Of a DNA stretch of 64,000 bases, positions 8,793-16,500 are shown in pieces (position 1 is the first letter of the stretch; every line of letters starts with the position of its first letter). The notes beneath the pieces are model-generated. The model had not been told where the DNA came from and searched no databases. It was given only the letters and a program-made list of their open reading frames with translations. The stretch comes from Streptomyces sp. R28 (lineage in GTDB: Bacteria > Actinomycetota > Actinomycetes > Streptomycetales > Streptomycetaceae), in contig NZ_CP163439.1 in NCBI RefSeq assembly GCF_041052385.1, positions 1,973,001-2,037,000 on the forward strand, written 5' to 3'. The position numbers and the translations under genes were made by a program.

Positions 8793-8806
8793 AGTAAGCG
8801 CTTGCT
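8793..8806. promoter_or_regulatory. LacI-family operator-like palindrome
   Basis: AGTAAGC|GCTTGCT, a 14-bp inverted repeat with one mismatch around the core AAGCGCTT, 49 bases upstream of the solute-binding protein start. The core is typical of LacI/GalR-family operators with a central CG. No LacI regulator is encoded in the window, so the controlling protein would be elsewhere. Confidence 0.6.
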
Positions 8807-9210
8807 GGCACAAGTTACGGAGGGCCTCGGGGTGCGTCAATGATTCGGACAGGAATTTCTTGTGGGCTCGCCCGGGGAGTTGACGGCACGCGAGGGCGGG
8901 CGGGTCAGGCCGGCGGAGCGATGCCGCAGGTGAGAGGCGCGCGGTCGGTGTATCGAACGGGAAACCGACTGTCGTACGCATGTGCCGGTCGGCCGAAAGT
9001 CGTCTGTCGCCGATGAGTTGACGAGGCGTCGTCTTCACTCACCCCAGGGCGAGGACGCGACCTTGCGAGGCGTCACCCACGCGGCACCGCGGGACGAGGT
9101 GCGCCACCCTCCACCGCACTGCGGGCACGCTTCCGCCCGCGCACAGGAACACCTGCCCGCACCGCCCCCCTGGGGGCTCGCTCGCGCGGACCGGCGCACA
9201 CAGAAACGAC
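8807..9210. other. Non-coding stretch upstream of the sugar operon
   Basis: About 400 bases between the operator and the tRNA-Val terminator with no reading frame I believe: the open frames here lack ribosome-binding sites and their translations are Arg/Pro/Ala-rich antisense-like noise. It must hold the operon promoter. I see no other structured element. Confidence 0.5.
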
Positions 9211-9244
9211 GGCGGCCCGCCTGCACAATCGCAGGCGGGCCGCC
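9211..9244 (-). terminator. Terminator of tRNA-Val copy 2
   Basis: 14-bp perfect stem GGCGGCCCGCCTGC / GCAGGCGGGCCGCC with loop ACAATC, ten bases past the 3' end of the minus-strand tRNA-Val. No T-run. Confidence 0.8.
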
Positions 9245-9253
9245 GGATCCGGG

Positions 9254-9325
9254 TGGGCGATACTGGGTTCGAACCAGTGACCTCTTCGGTGTGAACGAAG
9301 CGCTCTCCCACTGAGCTAATCGCCC
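9254..9325 (-). tRNA. tRNA-Val (anticodon CAC), copy 2
   Basis: Identical in sequence to the tRNA at 1353-1424, same strand. Anticodon loop TTCACAC, acceptor arm GGGCGAT/ATCGCCC. The 3' boundary may be one base off because I placed it by eye. The two copies form direct repeats that bracket 7.8 kb of DNA. Confidence 0.95.
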
Positions 9326-9413
9326 GGACGCAGGAAGAACATTACCCCATGTCAGGGGGTGCGCGTGACCAGCGCGGACCCGCACCGGCCGACGCCCGCA
9401 CCCCCGTCGCGGA

Positions 9414-9872
9414 TCACTGGTCCTTGATCTTCCAGGGCATGACGATGCCGAACTTCCACACGTAGATACCGACAAGCACGGCAATGATCACGAGGCCGAT
9501 CGACGTCAGGATGATGTTGCGGCGGCGCACCTTCGGGTCGAGCGCCTTCTGCGCCGCCTCGGTGACCTTGCGCTTGGTCCAGCGCAGCACCAGCTGAGCC
9601 CAGACGAACTCGGTCGCCCAGACCGCCATGCCACCGAAGATCACGACCCAGCCCGGACCGGGCAGCGGCAGCATGATGATGCCGGCGACCACGATCGCCA
9701 GGCCGGTGACGAAAACACCCACCTGCCAGCTCAGGTGCAGCGCACGGCGCGCCTTGATGAACTCCGGCGCTCTGGAGCCGAGGCCCCGCTCGCTGTCGCC
9801 TTTCACACCATCCACTTCGGTCTCGTCAGCCGCCATGGCAACCCCGCCAGGCTCGTTACTCCCCGTATTCAT
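9414..9872 (-). CDS. TIGR02611-family membrane protein
   Basis: A 152-residue protein recognised as the actinobacterial TIGR02611 family. After a polar head come two adjacent hydrophobic segments (WQVGVFVTGLAIVVAGIIMLPLPGPGWVVIFGGMAVWA), a basic amphipathic stretch (KRKVTEAAQKALDPKVRRRN) and a third transmembrane helix (IILTSIGLVIIAVLVGIYVWKF). Function is unknown. Start is uncertain: ATG at 9872 (MNTGSN) gives the family's usual length; ATG at 9836 (MAADETEVD) has a better purine-rich stretch upstream. It is divergent from ssgB with about 190 bases between, a pairing conserved in streptomycetes. Confidence 0.85.
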   Translation of the reverse strand: MNTGSNEPGGVAMAADETEVDGVKGDSERGLGSRAPEFIKARRALHLSWQVGVFVTGLAIVVAGIIMLPLPGPGWVVIFGGMAVWATEFVWAQLVLRWTKRKVTEAAQKALDPKVRRRNIILTSIGLVIIAVLVGIYVWKFGIVMPWKIKDQ

Positions 9873-10063
9873 ACGGCCAAACCCTACCGGACGGAAACCA
9901 GTCACCGGAATGGTCGTACCTCGCGAACGGGTTCTCGGCCGGAAGAGTTACGTAAACACACGCAAAACACTCAGAGGGGTTTACAACGGCACCGTAGGTG
10001 GCATGTCGATTTCGCCGACGTGCGAATCCCCGAGCGCACACTGAGCGAAAGGCCCTGGCGCTT

Positions 10064-10477
10064 ATGAACACCACGGTCAGCTGCGAGCTGCACCTGCGCC
10101 TCGTTGTGTCGAGCGAGTCCTCCCTGCCTGTCCCCGCAGGCCTGCGGTACGACACGGCCGACCCCTACGCCGTGCACGCCACCTTCCACACCGGAGCCGA
10201 GGAAACCGTCGAGTGGGTGTTCGCCCGCGATCTTCTTGCGGAGGGCCTCCACCGGCCCACCGGAACCGGCGACGTCCGTGTCTGGCCGTCGCGCAGTCAC
10301 GGCCAGGGCGTCGTTTGCATCGCCCTGAGCTCTCCGGAGGGCGAGGCGCTGCTCGAGGCCCCGGCGCGGGCCCTGGAGTCCTTCCTGAAGCGAACGGATG
10401 CCGCTGTGCCTCCCGGCACGGAGCATCGGCATTTCGATCTCGACCAGGAGCTCTCGCACATCCTGGCGGAGAGCTAG
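10064..10477 (+). CDS. ssgB: SsgB, sporulation-specific cell division activator
   Basis: A 137-residue SsgA-like protein. The sequence (MNTTVSCELHLRLVVSSESS ... FDLDQELSHILAES) is the archetypal SsgB, which is nearly invariant among streptomycetes. SsgB localises with SsgA and recruits FtsZ to future septum sites at the onset of sporulation-specific division in aerial hyphae (known for the family). The ATG at 10064 follows GAAAGG by twelve bases; an upstream in-frame extension is not part of the family. Expression is normally developmental and dependent on sigma-H, but I did not recognise its promoter here. It is the strongest single marker that this is Streptomyces. Confidence 0.97.
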   Translation: MNTTVSCELHLRLVVSSESSLPVPAGLRYDTADPYAVHATFHTGAEETVEWVFARDLLAEGLHRPTGTGDVRVWPSRSHGQGVVCIALSSPEGEALLEAPARALESFLKRTDAAVPPGTEHRHFDLDQELSHILAES

Positions 10478-10551
10478 GGCGAGGCCCCACAAAGCCGCCC
10501 GGCGCCGTCGACTCGGGGAGACGGCTCGGGCCAAGACAACCGCATACGGCA

Positions 10552-10594
10552 CACAGCAACGCCGTCTTCGCTCCGCGGGGGCGGCATTGCTGTG
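10552..10594 (+). terminator. Imperfect hairpin downstream of ssgB
   Basis: Stem CACAGCAACGCCG / CGGCATTGCTGTG (13 bp, one mismatch) with a 17-base loop, 75 bases past the ssgB stop. A probable terminator, without a T-run. The rest of the 367-base gap (10478-10844) holds a pentamer repeat and no gene. Confidence 0.5.
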
Positions 10595-10661
10595 CCCTGG
10601 GGGGCGGGGCCGTGGCGTGAGGGTGGCGTCGGGCCTGCACCGGTCGGAGATCAGCCCGACC

Positions 10662-10710
10662 CGGCTCGGCTCGGCTCGGCTCGGCTCGGCTCGGCTCGGC
10701 TCGGCTCGGC
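10662..10710. repeat. Pentanucleotide tandem repeat (CGGCT)x9.8
   Basis: Nine perfect copies plus four bases of CGGCT in the gap between ssgB and the CGNR regulator, about 135 bases upstream of the latter's start. A perfect short repeat like this is prone to slippage. It lies outside any credible coding frame. Confidence 0.95.
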
Positions 10711-10844
10711 GGGAACCGTTGGCGCCATTGTGGCGTTGTAATCGAAGCCGCGTGCGGGCGCGGCCGGTGTGAAGGCTCTGTGAGCCACTACCATCGGCCA
10801 GCATCGGCGGGCACCCCGCCCGACCCCAGGCCAGGGAGCGAAAC

Positions 10845-11405
10845 GTGCTGATCACCCATGACACCCGGTGTGCTCTCGATGCCGTGGTGGATCTGGTGAA
10901 CACCGCACCGGATGACGAGGGGGCTCCGGACAGGCTGCCGGACGTCGCGGCTCTCGGGGATTTCGTACGAAAGCACGAAATCAGCGATGTCAGGGTCATC
11001 TCGGAGTTCGATCTGTCGGCGGTACGCAAGGTGCGGGGCCGGTTCGCCGCGGTCTTCGCGGAGCCGGACGCCCGGCGCACGGCCGGGCTGATCAACGAGC
11101 TCGTCGCCGCCGCGGGCACCACCCCCCGGCTCACGGACCACGACGGCTATGACTGGCATGTGCACTACTTCGCCCCTGGTGCCTCCGTTGCCGACCACCT
11201 GGCGGCCGACTGCGGCATGGCGCTCGCGTTCTTCGTGGTGGCCGGGGAGCAGGAGCGACTGCGGCGCTGTGAGGCGCCGGACTGCCGGCATGCCTTCGTG
11301 GATCTTTCCCGCAACCGTTCGCGGCGGTACTGCGACAGCCGTACCTGCGGAAACCGTCTGCATGTGGCCGCCTACCGGGCGCGCCGCAAGGAGGCGGCCG
11401 GCTGA
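10845..11405 (+). CDS. CGNR zinc-finger (ABATE-domain) putative regulator
   Basis: A 186-residue protein with the two-part architecture of the family. The N-terminal ABATE-type ligand/stress domain (DLVNTAPDDEG...ALGDFVRKHEISD) is followed at the C-terminus by a CGNR zinc finger: LRRCEAPDCRHAFVDLSRNRSRRYC with a final CGNR motif, where four cysteines would bind zinc. Such proteins are presumed transcription regulators; the target is unknown. GTG start with AGGGAG nine bases upstream. The gene follows ssgB on the same strand but is separated by a terminator-like hairpin and the pentamer repeat, so it probably has its own promoter. Confidence 0.88.
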   Translation: MLITHDTRCALDAVVDLVNTAPDDEGAPDRLPDVAALGDFVRKHEISDVRVISEFDLSAVRKVRGRFAAVFAEPDARRTAGLINELVAAAGTTPRLTDHDGYDWHVHYFAPGASVADHLAADCGMALAFFVVAGEQERLRRCEAPDCRHAFVDLSRNRSRRYCDSRTCGNRLHVAAYRARRKEAAG

Positions 11406-11490
11406 GCGGCGGCACTCGCCCGCAGAGACCGACACGACCCGTCTGTCGACGCGGGCCCCGGCGGGTGGCGCCGGGGACCGCGGGTACGGC

Positions 11491-11643
11491 TCAGAGCAGC
11501 AGCAGATCGTGCAGCGCAGCCATGAGCAGCAGACACCCGATCACCGCAAGGAAGATCATCAGCGGTGGCTGGGAAAGGGCGAAGAGGCACCCACGAGGCT
11601 CGTCCTGAGGTGGCGCGGCCTCGCTCTGTGTCGTGTCCAGCAT
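11491..11643 (-). CDS. Small conserved membrane protein (50 aa)
   Basis: A 50-residue single-pass protein: a polar N-terminus (MLDTTQSEAAPPQDEPRGC) then a hydrophobic helix (LMIFLAVIGCLLLMAAL) and an LLLL end. I recognise near-identical short proteins annotated as hypothetical in many streptomycetes; the reading frame is clean, with strong third-position GC in the first half. ATG at 11643 with only a weak purine stretch (GCGAG) directly upstream. Function unknown. It converges with the CGNR gene. Confidence 0.7.
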   Translation of the reverse strand: MLDTTQSEAAPPQDEPRGCLFALSQPPLMIFLAVIGCLLLMAALHDLLLL

Positions 11644-11797
11644 CTCGCGGCGATGATGGCGCAGTTGCCCCGTGCCGCGCGATCAACACGCCCGGAATGA
11701 GCGGGAGTTCGCCGAATTCCGTGATGTCCGGTTCGAGTCGTGATCGCTTACGGCCGGGCGGCGACCCACTGTGTCGTTTCAGTCCGGCATGCGGGCG

Positions 11798-12241
11798 TCA
11801 TATGCCGTGCTTCTTGAGGATGGCCTCGATGTCCCCGAAGTCGTCGCCGGCCTCGGCTCGGGGTGCGGTCGCGGGCCGGGTCGCCTGACGGGAGCCCTGC
11901 CCCAGCGAGGGCGCCGAGGCCGTGGGAGCCACCGCCTCGCTCCGGCCCGCGGCACGGGCCTCCTTGCGCTCCTTGCGGGTGCCGCCCCGGCGACGCTCCA
12001 CCGCGCGCGTGCTCGCGAACAGCATCCAGGACAGGCCGAGGACTGCGAATCCCGCCCACGCCGTAGGGCTGAAAGCAGTGTCCGCCAGCCATTCGACGAT
12101 CCCGGTCATCACCAGGCCGAGGGGCACCAGGGAGTACGCGGCCATACGCGCGGCCGCGAGGAAACGCTTGCGGTACGCCGTGACCGCCGCGATGCCCAGG
12201 CCGGCCACGGCGACGGCGGAACAGACGGTCTCGGCAATCAT
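11798..12241 (-). CDS. Conserved membrane protein with basic/acidic C-terminal tail
   Basis: A 147-residue protein with three predicted hydrophobic segments in the first ~75 residues (CSAVAVAGLGIAAVTAY, MAAYSLVPLGLVMTGIVEWL, WAGFAVLGLSWMLFAST). A highly charged linker (ERRRGGTRKERKEARAAGR) leads to an acidic terminus with the short helix GDDFGDIEAILKKHGI. I recognise it as a streptomycete-specific family without assigned function. ATG at 12241 with GGAGG eight bases upstream. It is divergent from the DsbA-like gene; the 216 bases between must carry both promoters. Confidence 0.82.
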   Translation of the reverse strand: MIAETVCSAVAVAGLGIAAVTAYRKRFLAAARMAAYSLVPLGLVMTGIVEWLADTAFSPTAWAGFAVLGLSWMLFASTRAVERRRGGTRKERKEARAAGRSEAVAPTASAPSLGQGSRQATRPATAPRAEAGDDFGDIEAILKKHGI

Positions 12242-12457
12242 CCGGTCCTCCAGGCAGGCTGGGTCGGGTCAGGGCACTTCGTCCCTTCCATCCTGCACCG
12301 TGGCAACCCCGCGCGGCCATGCCTGGGCCGGACATCAGGGACATCTCCGGGTCACCTCCTCCGCAGGTGCCGGTCACCGTCGTACGGTCAGGGCCGACGG
12401 CCACCGAAGCACCAGGTCGGATTGGGTCGTCCGCGCCGAGGCTGGGAGACTGGGCCC

Positions 12458-12982
12458 ATGAGCGACTCCTCCCCCGACCGCCCCGCCGCCCCCGTTCTCG
12501 ACGTCTGGTGCGAGCTGCAGTGCCCCGACTGCCGCAGCGCCCTGGACGATCTCCGTGCCCTGCGCGCCCGCTACGGCGACCGGCTGGAGCTGCGGCTGCG
12601 GCACTTCCCGCTGGAGAAGCACAAGCACGCCTTCGCCGCCGCGCAGGCCGTCGAGGAGGCGCTGGAGCAGGGGCAGGGCTGGGAGTACGTCGAGGCCGTG
12701 CTGGGCCGGGTCGAGGAGCTGGACCGTAAGGGAGAGCCCTTCCTGGTGGAGGTGGCCCGGGAACTCGGCCTGGACGCCGAGGAGTTCGACACCGCGCTGA
12801 TCGACGGCCGGCACATCCTGATCGTCGACGCCGACCAGGCCGAGGGCAAGGCGATCGGCGTGACCGGTACCCCGACGTATGTGATCGGCGGCGAGCGACT
12901 CGACGGCGGCAAGAGCCAGGAGGGCCTGCGCGAGCGCATCGAGAAGATCGCGGACCGGCTGCTGGCCGAACCGAGCGCCTGA
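12458..12982 (+). CDS. DsbA-family thioredoxin-fold protein
   Basis: A 174-residue thioredoxin-like protein with the redox motif CPDC near the N-terminus (WCELQCPDCRS) and the cis-proline loop GVTGTPTYVIGGERLDG near the C-terminus. A helical insert lies between (KHKHAFAAAQAVEEALEQGQ), the FrnE/DsbA-like arrangement. No signal peptide is seen, so it would act in the cytoplasm as a thiol oxidoreductase; the partner is unknown. ATG start with GGGAGA ten bases upstream. Confidence 0.88.
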   Translation: MSDSSPDRPAAPVLDVWCELQCPDCRSALDDLRALRARYGDRLELRLRHFPLEKHKHAFAAAQAVEEALEQGQGWEYVEAVLGRVEELDRKGEPFLVEVARELGLDAEEFDTALIDGRHILIVDADQAEGKAIGVTGTPTYVIGGERLDGGKSQEGLRERIEKIADRLLAEPSA

Positions 12983-13046
12983 CCGCCACCGGTCCGGCCG
13001 GGCCGGGCCGGCCGCGGCAAGACCCTGTCCCGGCGTAGGTCGGCTG

Positions 13047-13871
13047 CTACAGCAGCGTCTTGTACACGGCGTACTGCTTCGTCTCGTAGCCGAGTGACTC
13101 GTAGAGCCGCTCGGCCGGGGTGTTGCCCGCGAAGACGTTCAGGCCGATGGCCCGGTACCCCGCGGCGATCGCCTGGGCCTCGGCCAGCAGCATCAGCGTG
13201 CGCCCGTGTCCCTTGCCCCGGTGGGCGGCGTCGGTCTCGACGTCGTAGACGTAGGCGCAGCCTTCACGCGACGCCACCCAGAGGGTGCCCACCGGAGTTC
13301 CCTCGTGTTCGAGGACGCTGATGAGCGCGTCCGGGGTGCGCAGGCCGTCCGGCAGCAGTGCGGCGTGGTCCTGCTCCGACTTGGCCCGGGCCTCGGCCTC
13401 CGGAACCCCGCGCTCGACCCAGCTGCGCGTGTAGCCCTCATGGCTCTCGGCCAGCCAGGATCCGTACTCGGCCTCCGTCAGGGGACGAGCGCGGCTGCCC
13501 GGTGGCAGATCGGGCGGGGTGGCGCCGAGCGTCTTCTCCATGCTGCGGTTGCGTACGACGTAGCCGAGCGCCGTGGCGAGACGCATTCCCGACGCGGCGT
13601 CGCCGGGGACCGTCGCCTCGATGCGCGTGCATCCCCAGCCGCGCGCGACCTCCTCCGCGGCGAGCGCCGCGACGGTGCCCCGGCCGCGTCGCCGGTCCGG
13701 TTCCTCGATCCGCAGCTCCGATATCCGGGCCACCGCGTCACCGAAGACGGGATGCGTCCCGAGGTGAAGGGCGCCCACGGGGCGGCCGTTCACACACACC
13801 TGATAGCGGCGCGAACGCGTTCCGTCGTCATTGCGCTGAAGCGGCTCGGTCGGCCGCAGAGTCGTGGTCAT
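13047..13871 (-). CDS. Double-GNAT N-acetyltransferase
   Basis: A 274-residue protein built from two GNAT folds. The N-terminal half has the acetyl-CoA signature RRRGRGTVAALAAEEVARGWG, and the C-terminal half has HRGKGHGRTLMLLAEAQAIAAGY followed by NVFAGNTPAERLYESLGY, the best conserved part. Tandem GNATs of this size occur widely in actinobacteria; substrates are usually unknown. A TTG lies one codon upstream of the ATG at 13871; neither has a strong ribosome-binding site, and I chose the ATG. It converges with the DsbA-like gene. Confidence 0.85.
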   Translation of the reverse strand: MTTTLRPTEPLQRNDDGTRSRRYQVCVNGRPVGALHLGTHPVFGDAVARISELRIEEPDRRRGRGTVAALAAEEVARGWGCTRIEATVPGDAASGMRLATALGYVVRNRSMEKTLGATPPDLPPGSRARPLTEAEYGSWLAESHEGYTRSWVERGVPEAEARAKSEQDHAALLPDGLRTPDALISVLEHEGTPVGTLWVASREGCAYVYDVETDAAHRGKGHGRTLMLLAEAQAIAAGYRAIGLNVFAGNTPAERLYESLGYETKQYAVYKTLL

Positions 13872-13968
13872 CAAGGGGAGTTCTACCCGCCACGACGCCC
13901 GGGGTCAGCCGAATATCCGCGTCCGATGGACGCGCGCCCGTCGTACGCGTCCACTGTGTCCGCGTCCG

Positions 13969-14790
13969 TCACGGATCCAGGTCGTCCCCGGAGCGCTCGT
14001 CGAAGATCCGCATGGCCTTGGCGGCCACCGGTCCCGCCGACCCGGGCAGTTCGCGCTCGTCGACCCGGTGCACGCCCTGCACGTCGCGCAGCGTGGAGGT
14101 GAGGAAGACCTCCTCGGCCCGCTCCAGCACCTCCAGCGGCAGGTCGGTCTCCTTGGCACCGGTCCACTCGATCGCCAACGCGCGCGTGATGCCCGCGAGG
14201 CAGCCCGAGGCGAGCGGCGGGGTGTGGATCTCGCCGTCCAGGACGACGAAGACGTTCGAGCCCGTGCCCTCGCAGAGTTGCCCGACCGTGTTGCCGAACA
14301 GGGCCTCGGAGGCGCCGTGTTGGCGGGCGCGGGCGAGGGCGACGACGTTCTCGGCGTACGAGGTCGTCTTCAGACCGGCGAGCGCGCCGCGTTCGTTGCG
14401 GGTCCATGGCACGGTGATGACGGCCGTGGCGTCGGGGCGGCGGGTGGTCTCGCCGAGAGCGACGACGAGGGTCGGGCCGTGCTCGCCGCGGTCGGAGCCG
14501 AGGGGCCCGTGGCCGCCGGTGTAGGTGATGCGCAGCCGGCCGAGCGGCATCGGGTTGGCCTCGAGGACAGCGGCGCAGGCGCGGCGGACCTCGTCGTGGT
14601 CGGGCTCGGGCAGGCCGAGACCACGCGCCGAGCGCGTCAGCCGGTCGAGGTGCCGGGTCAGTGCGAACGGACGGCCCTCCACCGCCTTCACCGTCTCGAA
14701 GATGCCGTCGCCCACGGTCAGCCCGTGGTCGAAGACGGAGACACGGGCGGACTCGATGTCCTGCAGCCCGCCGTCAAGCCAGATCCTCAC
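13969..14790 (-). CDS. pabC: Aminodeoxychorismate lyase-like class IV aminotransferase
   Basis: A 273-residue PLP enzyme of the fold-IV (BCAT/PabC) family. Typical motifs are VFDHGLTVGDGIFETVK near the N-terminus, the loop LKTTSYAENVVAL containing the region of the PLP lysine, and EGTGSNVFVV. The likely reaction is pyruvate elimination from 4-amino-4-deoxychorismate to give p-aminobenzoate for folate. The GTG at 14790 overlaps the stop of the chorismate-binding gene (GTGA) and has GAGAGGGAC upstream, so the two are coupled. D-amino-acid aminotransferase is the alternative, but the pabB partner makes PabC the better call. Confidence 0.85.
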   Translation of the reverse strand: MRIWLDGGLQDIESARVSVFDHGLTVGDGIFETVKAVEGRPFALTRHLDRLTRSARGLGLPEPDHDEVRRACAAVLEANPMPLGRLRITYTGGHGPLGSDRGEHGPTLVVALGETTRRPDATAVITVPWTRNERGALAGLKTTSYAENVVALARARQHGASEALFGNTVGQLCEGTGSNVFVVLDGEIHTPPLASGCLAGITRALAIEWTGAKETDLPLEVLERAEEVFLTSTLRDVQGVHRVDERELPGSAGPVAAKAMRIFDERSGDDLDP

Positions 14791-15833
14791 GATTGCAGTC
14801 CCTCTCCACTCACCTCGTACACTCCCGACGCTACCGCGAGCAGCCGGGACGCCTTCAGCTCGGTCTCCCGCCACTCCCCCTCCGGGTCCGACCCCCAGGT
14901 GATCCCGGCACCGGTGCCGAAGCGCAGCGCCCCCGCGGCCCGGTCGATCCAGAAGGTACGTATCCCGACGGCCAGCTCACCGATGCCCCGGTCGGCGTCG
15001 ACCCAGCCGATGCCGCCGCAGTACGGCCCGCGCGGCGCCGTCTCCAACGCGTCGATGATCCGCAGCGCACTCGACTTGGGCGCACCGGTGACCGAGCCGG
15101 GCGGGAACGCGGCGTCGAGCAGCTCGGGCCACCCGGCACCGGCACGCAGCTCACCGCGCACGGTCGACACCAGATGGACAAGCCCCGGATGTTTCTCCAC
15201 GGCGCACAGGTCGGGGACGGTCACGGTGCCGGTGGCACACACGCGGCCGATGTCGTTGCGCACGAGGTCGACGATCATCACGTTCTCGGCGTAGTCCTTC
15301 TCCAGAAGGTCCGCCTCGGTGCGCCCGGTGCCCTTGATCGGCCCGGACTCCACGACCCGCCCCTCCCTGCGCAGGAACAGCTCGGGGGAGGCGGTGGCGA
15401 TCTCCACACCGTGCTCCGGCAGCCGGATCGTTCCTGCGTACGGCGCCGGGTTGCCGCGGGCGAGCAGCGCGGTGAGGGCGTCCACGTCGGCGTCAGGGCC
15501 GATCGGCGCGCTCAGGACACGGCAGAGGTTCGCCTGATAGACCTCGCCGGCCGCGATGTGCTCGCGTACACGCCGTACGCCCGCCGTGTACGCGGCGCGA
15601 TCGAGGGAAGACGTCCAGTCACCGGTCGCCGGGCCCCGCCACTCCCCCGGCCGCGGGGCGGGCACGGGTTCCTCTCGTACGTCCCGGAAGCGGGCGCAGG
15701 TCAGACTGCCCTCGAAGTCGGCGCAGACGGCCCAGAAACCACGGGAGTCCAGGGCCGCCGGGTCGCTGGTGACGTCGACGAGACCGGTGGCGACGCGGTC
15801 ACCGAAGCGGGCGAGAGGAGGGAGGTCGAGCAC
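14787..15833 (-). CDS. pabB: Chorismate-binding protein, PabB-like (aminodeoxychorismate synthase component I)
   Basis: A 348-residue chorismate-binding enzyme. The catalytic core is complete: GEVYQANLCRVLSAP, SPELFLRREGRVVESGPIKGTGR, DLVRNDIGRV, PGSVTGAPKSSALRIIDALE and GGIGWVDADRG. With a glutamine amidotransferase (not in this window) it would convert chorismate to 4-amino-4-deoxychorismate. GTG at 15833 is chosen because residues upstream do not look homologous; its ribosome-binding site is weak, so the start is uncertain. It is upstream of, and overlaps, pabC. Confidence 0.85.
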   Translation of the reverse strand: MLDLPPLARFGDRVATGLVDVTSDPAALDSRGFWAVCADFEGSLTCARFRDVREEPVPAPRPGEWRGPATGDWTSSLDRAAYTAGVRRVREHIAAGEVYQANLCRVLSAPIGPDADVDALTALLARGNPAPYAGTIRLPEHGVEIATASPELFLRREGRVVESGPIKGTGRTEADLLEKDYAENVMIVDLVRNDIGRVCATGTVTVPDLCAVEKHPGLVHLVSTVRGELRAGAGWPELLDAAFPPGSVTGAPKSSALRIIDALETAPRGPYCGGIGWVDADRGIGELAVGIRTFWIDRAAGALRFGTGAGITWGSDPEGEWRETELKASRLLAVASGVYEVSGEGLQS

Positions 15834-15942
15834 GCTGTCGAGTCTATGGCCGGTGTCCTGCGGGTGACCTGGCCATGTCCCCTCCGGGGGCGTCGACGGA
15901 TCCCTGAGCAGGTGCAGCGCAGCACGCTGCACAAACGTGTTT

Positions 15943-15970
15943 TTGTGCTGGCCGGGGAATCCGCTAGAGT
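15943..15970 (+). promoter_or_regulatory. Probable promoter of the tRNA array
   Basis: TTGTGC and TAGAGT separated by 16 bases, 41 bases upstream of tRNA-Gly. A housekeeping-sigma type promoter is expected here and this is the best match. Confidence 0.55.
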
Positions 15971-16011
15971 TCAACACGTCGCCGGGACGCGGAAGCGAAC
16001 CGAAACGACAG

Positions 16012-16084
16012 GCGGACGTAGCTCAGTTGGTAGAGCGCAACCTTGCCAAGGTTGAGGTCGCGAGTTCGAACCTCGTCGTCCGCT
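16012..16084 (+). tRNA. tRNA-Gly (GCC)
   Basis: 73 nt: acceptor GCGGACG/CGTCCGC, anticodon arm CAACC-TTGCCAA-GGTTG giving GCC, T arm with AGTTCGAACCT. First of a five-tRNA array. CCA is not encoded. Confidence 0.96.
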
Positions 16085-16123
16085 CGCAGGAACAAGGGGA
16101 TCTTCCCGAACCCCTACACTCCT

Positions 16124-16194
16124 GGTGGAGTGGCCGAGAGGCGAGGCAACGGCCTGCAAAGCCGTCTACACGGGTTCAAATCCCGTCTCCACCT
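16124..16194 (+). tRNA. tRNA-Cys (GCA)
   Basis: 71 nt: acceptor GGTGGAG/CTCCACC, anticodon GCA in the loop of CGGCC-TGCAAAG-type arm, T arm GGGTTCAAATCCC. Followed directly by an encoded CCA (16195-16197), unlike its neighbours. Confidence 0.95.
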
Positions 16195-16198
16195 CCAA

Positions 16199-16270
16199 GG
16201 ACGATTAGCTCAGCGGGAGAGCGCTTCCCTGACACGGAAGAGGTCACTGGTTCAATCCCAGTATCGTCCA
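16199..16270 (+). tRNA. tRNA-Val (GAC), copy 1
   Basis: 72 nt: acceptor GGACGAT/ATCGTCC, anticodon arm CTTCC-CTGACAC-GGAAG giving GAC. It begins one base after the CCA of tRNA-Cys. Confidence 0.96.
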
Positions 16271-16304
16271 CTGGATCTTCGACAGATCATCGAAGGTCTG
16301 GCCC

Positions 16305-16376
16305 GCGCGATTAGCTCAGCGGGAGAGCGCTTCCCTGACACGGAAGAGGTCACTGGTTCAATCCCAGTATCGCGCA
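16305..16376 (+). tRNA. tRNA-Val (GAC), copy 2 with altered acceptor stem
   Basis: 72 nt, identical to copies 1 and 3 except at the acceptor stem, which is GCGCGAT/ATCGCGC. The two changes are compensated on the other strand, so the stem stays fully paired. Confidence 0.95.
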
Positions 16377-16422
16377 CGCAGTAGCCCGTGATCTTCGGTT
16401 GGATGGTCGATCACGGTCCCGA

Positions 16423-16494
16423 GGACGATTAGCTCAGCGGGAGAGCGCTTCCCTGACACGGAAGAGGTCACTGGTTCAATCCCAGTATCGTCCA
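16423..16494 (+). tRNA. tRNA-Val (GAC), copy 3
   Basis: 72 nt, same sequence as copy 1. Last of the array, followed by a strong terminator. Confidence 0.96.
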
Positions 16495-16500
16495 CACTCC

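Noticed and set aside
8790..9314. Short frames in the gap upstream of the sugar operon
   Set aside because: No ribosome-binding sites or recognisable sequence; several run through the tRNA gene.
10077..11134. Minus-strand frames across ssgB and the CGNR gene
   Set aside because: They contain the pentamer repeat as SRAEP repeats and Arg/Pro-rich noise; the plus-strand genes are real.
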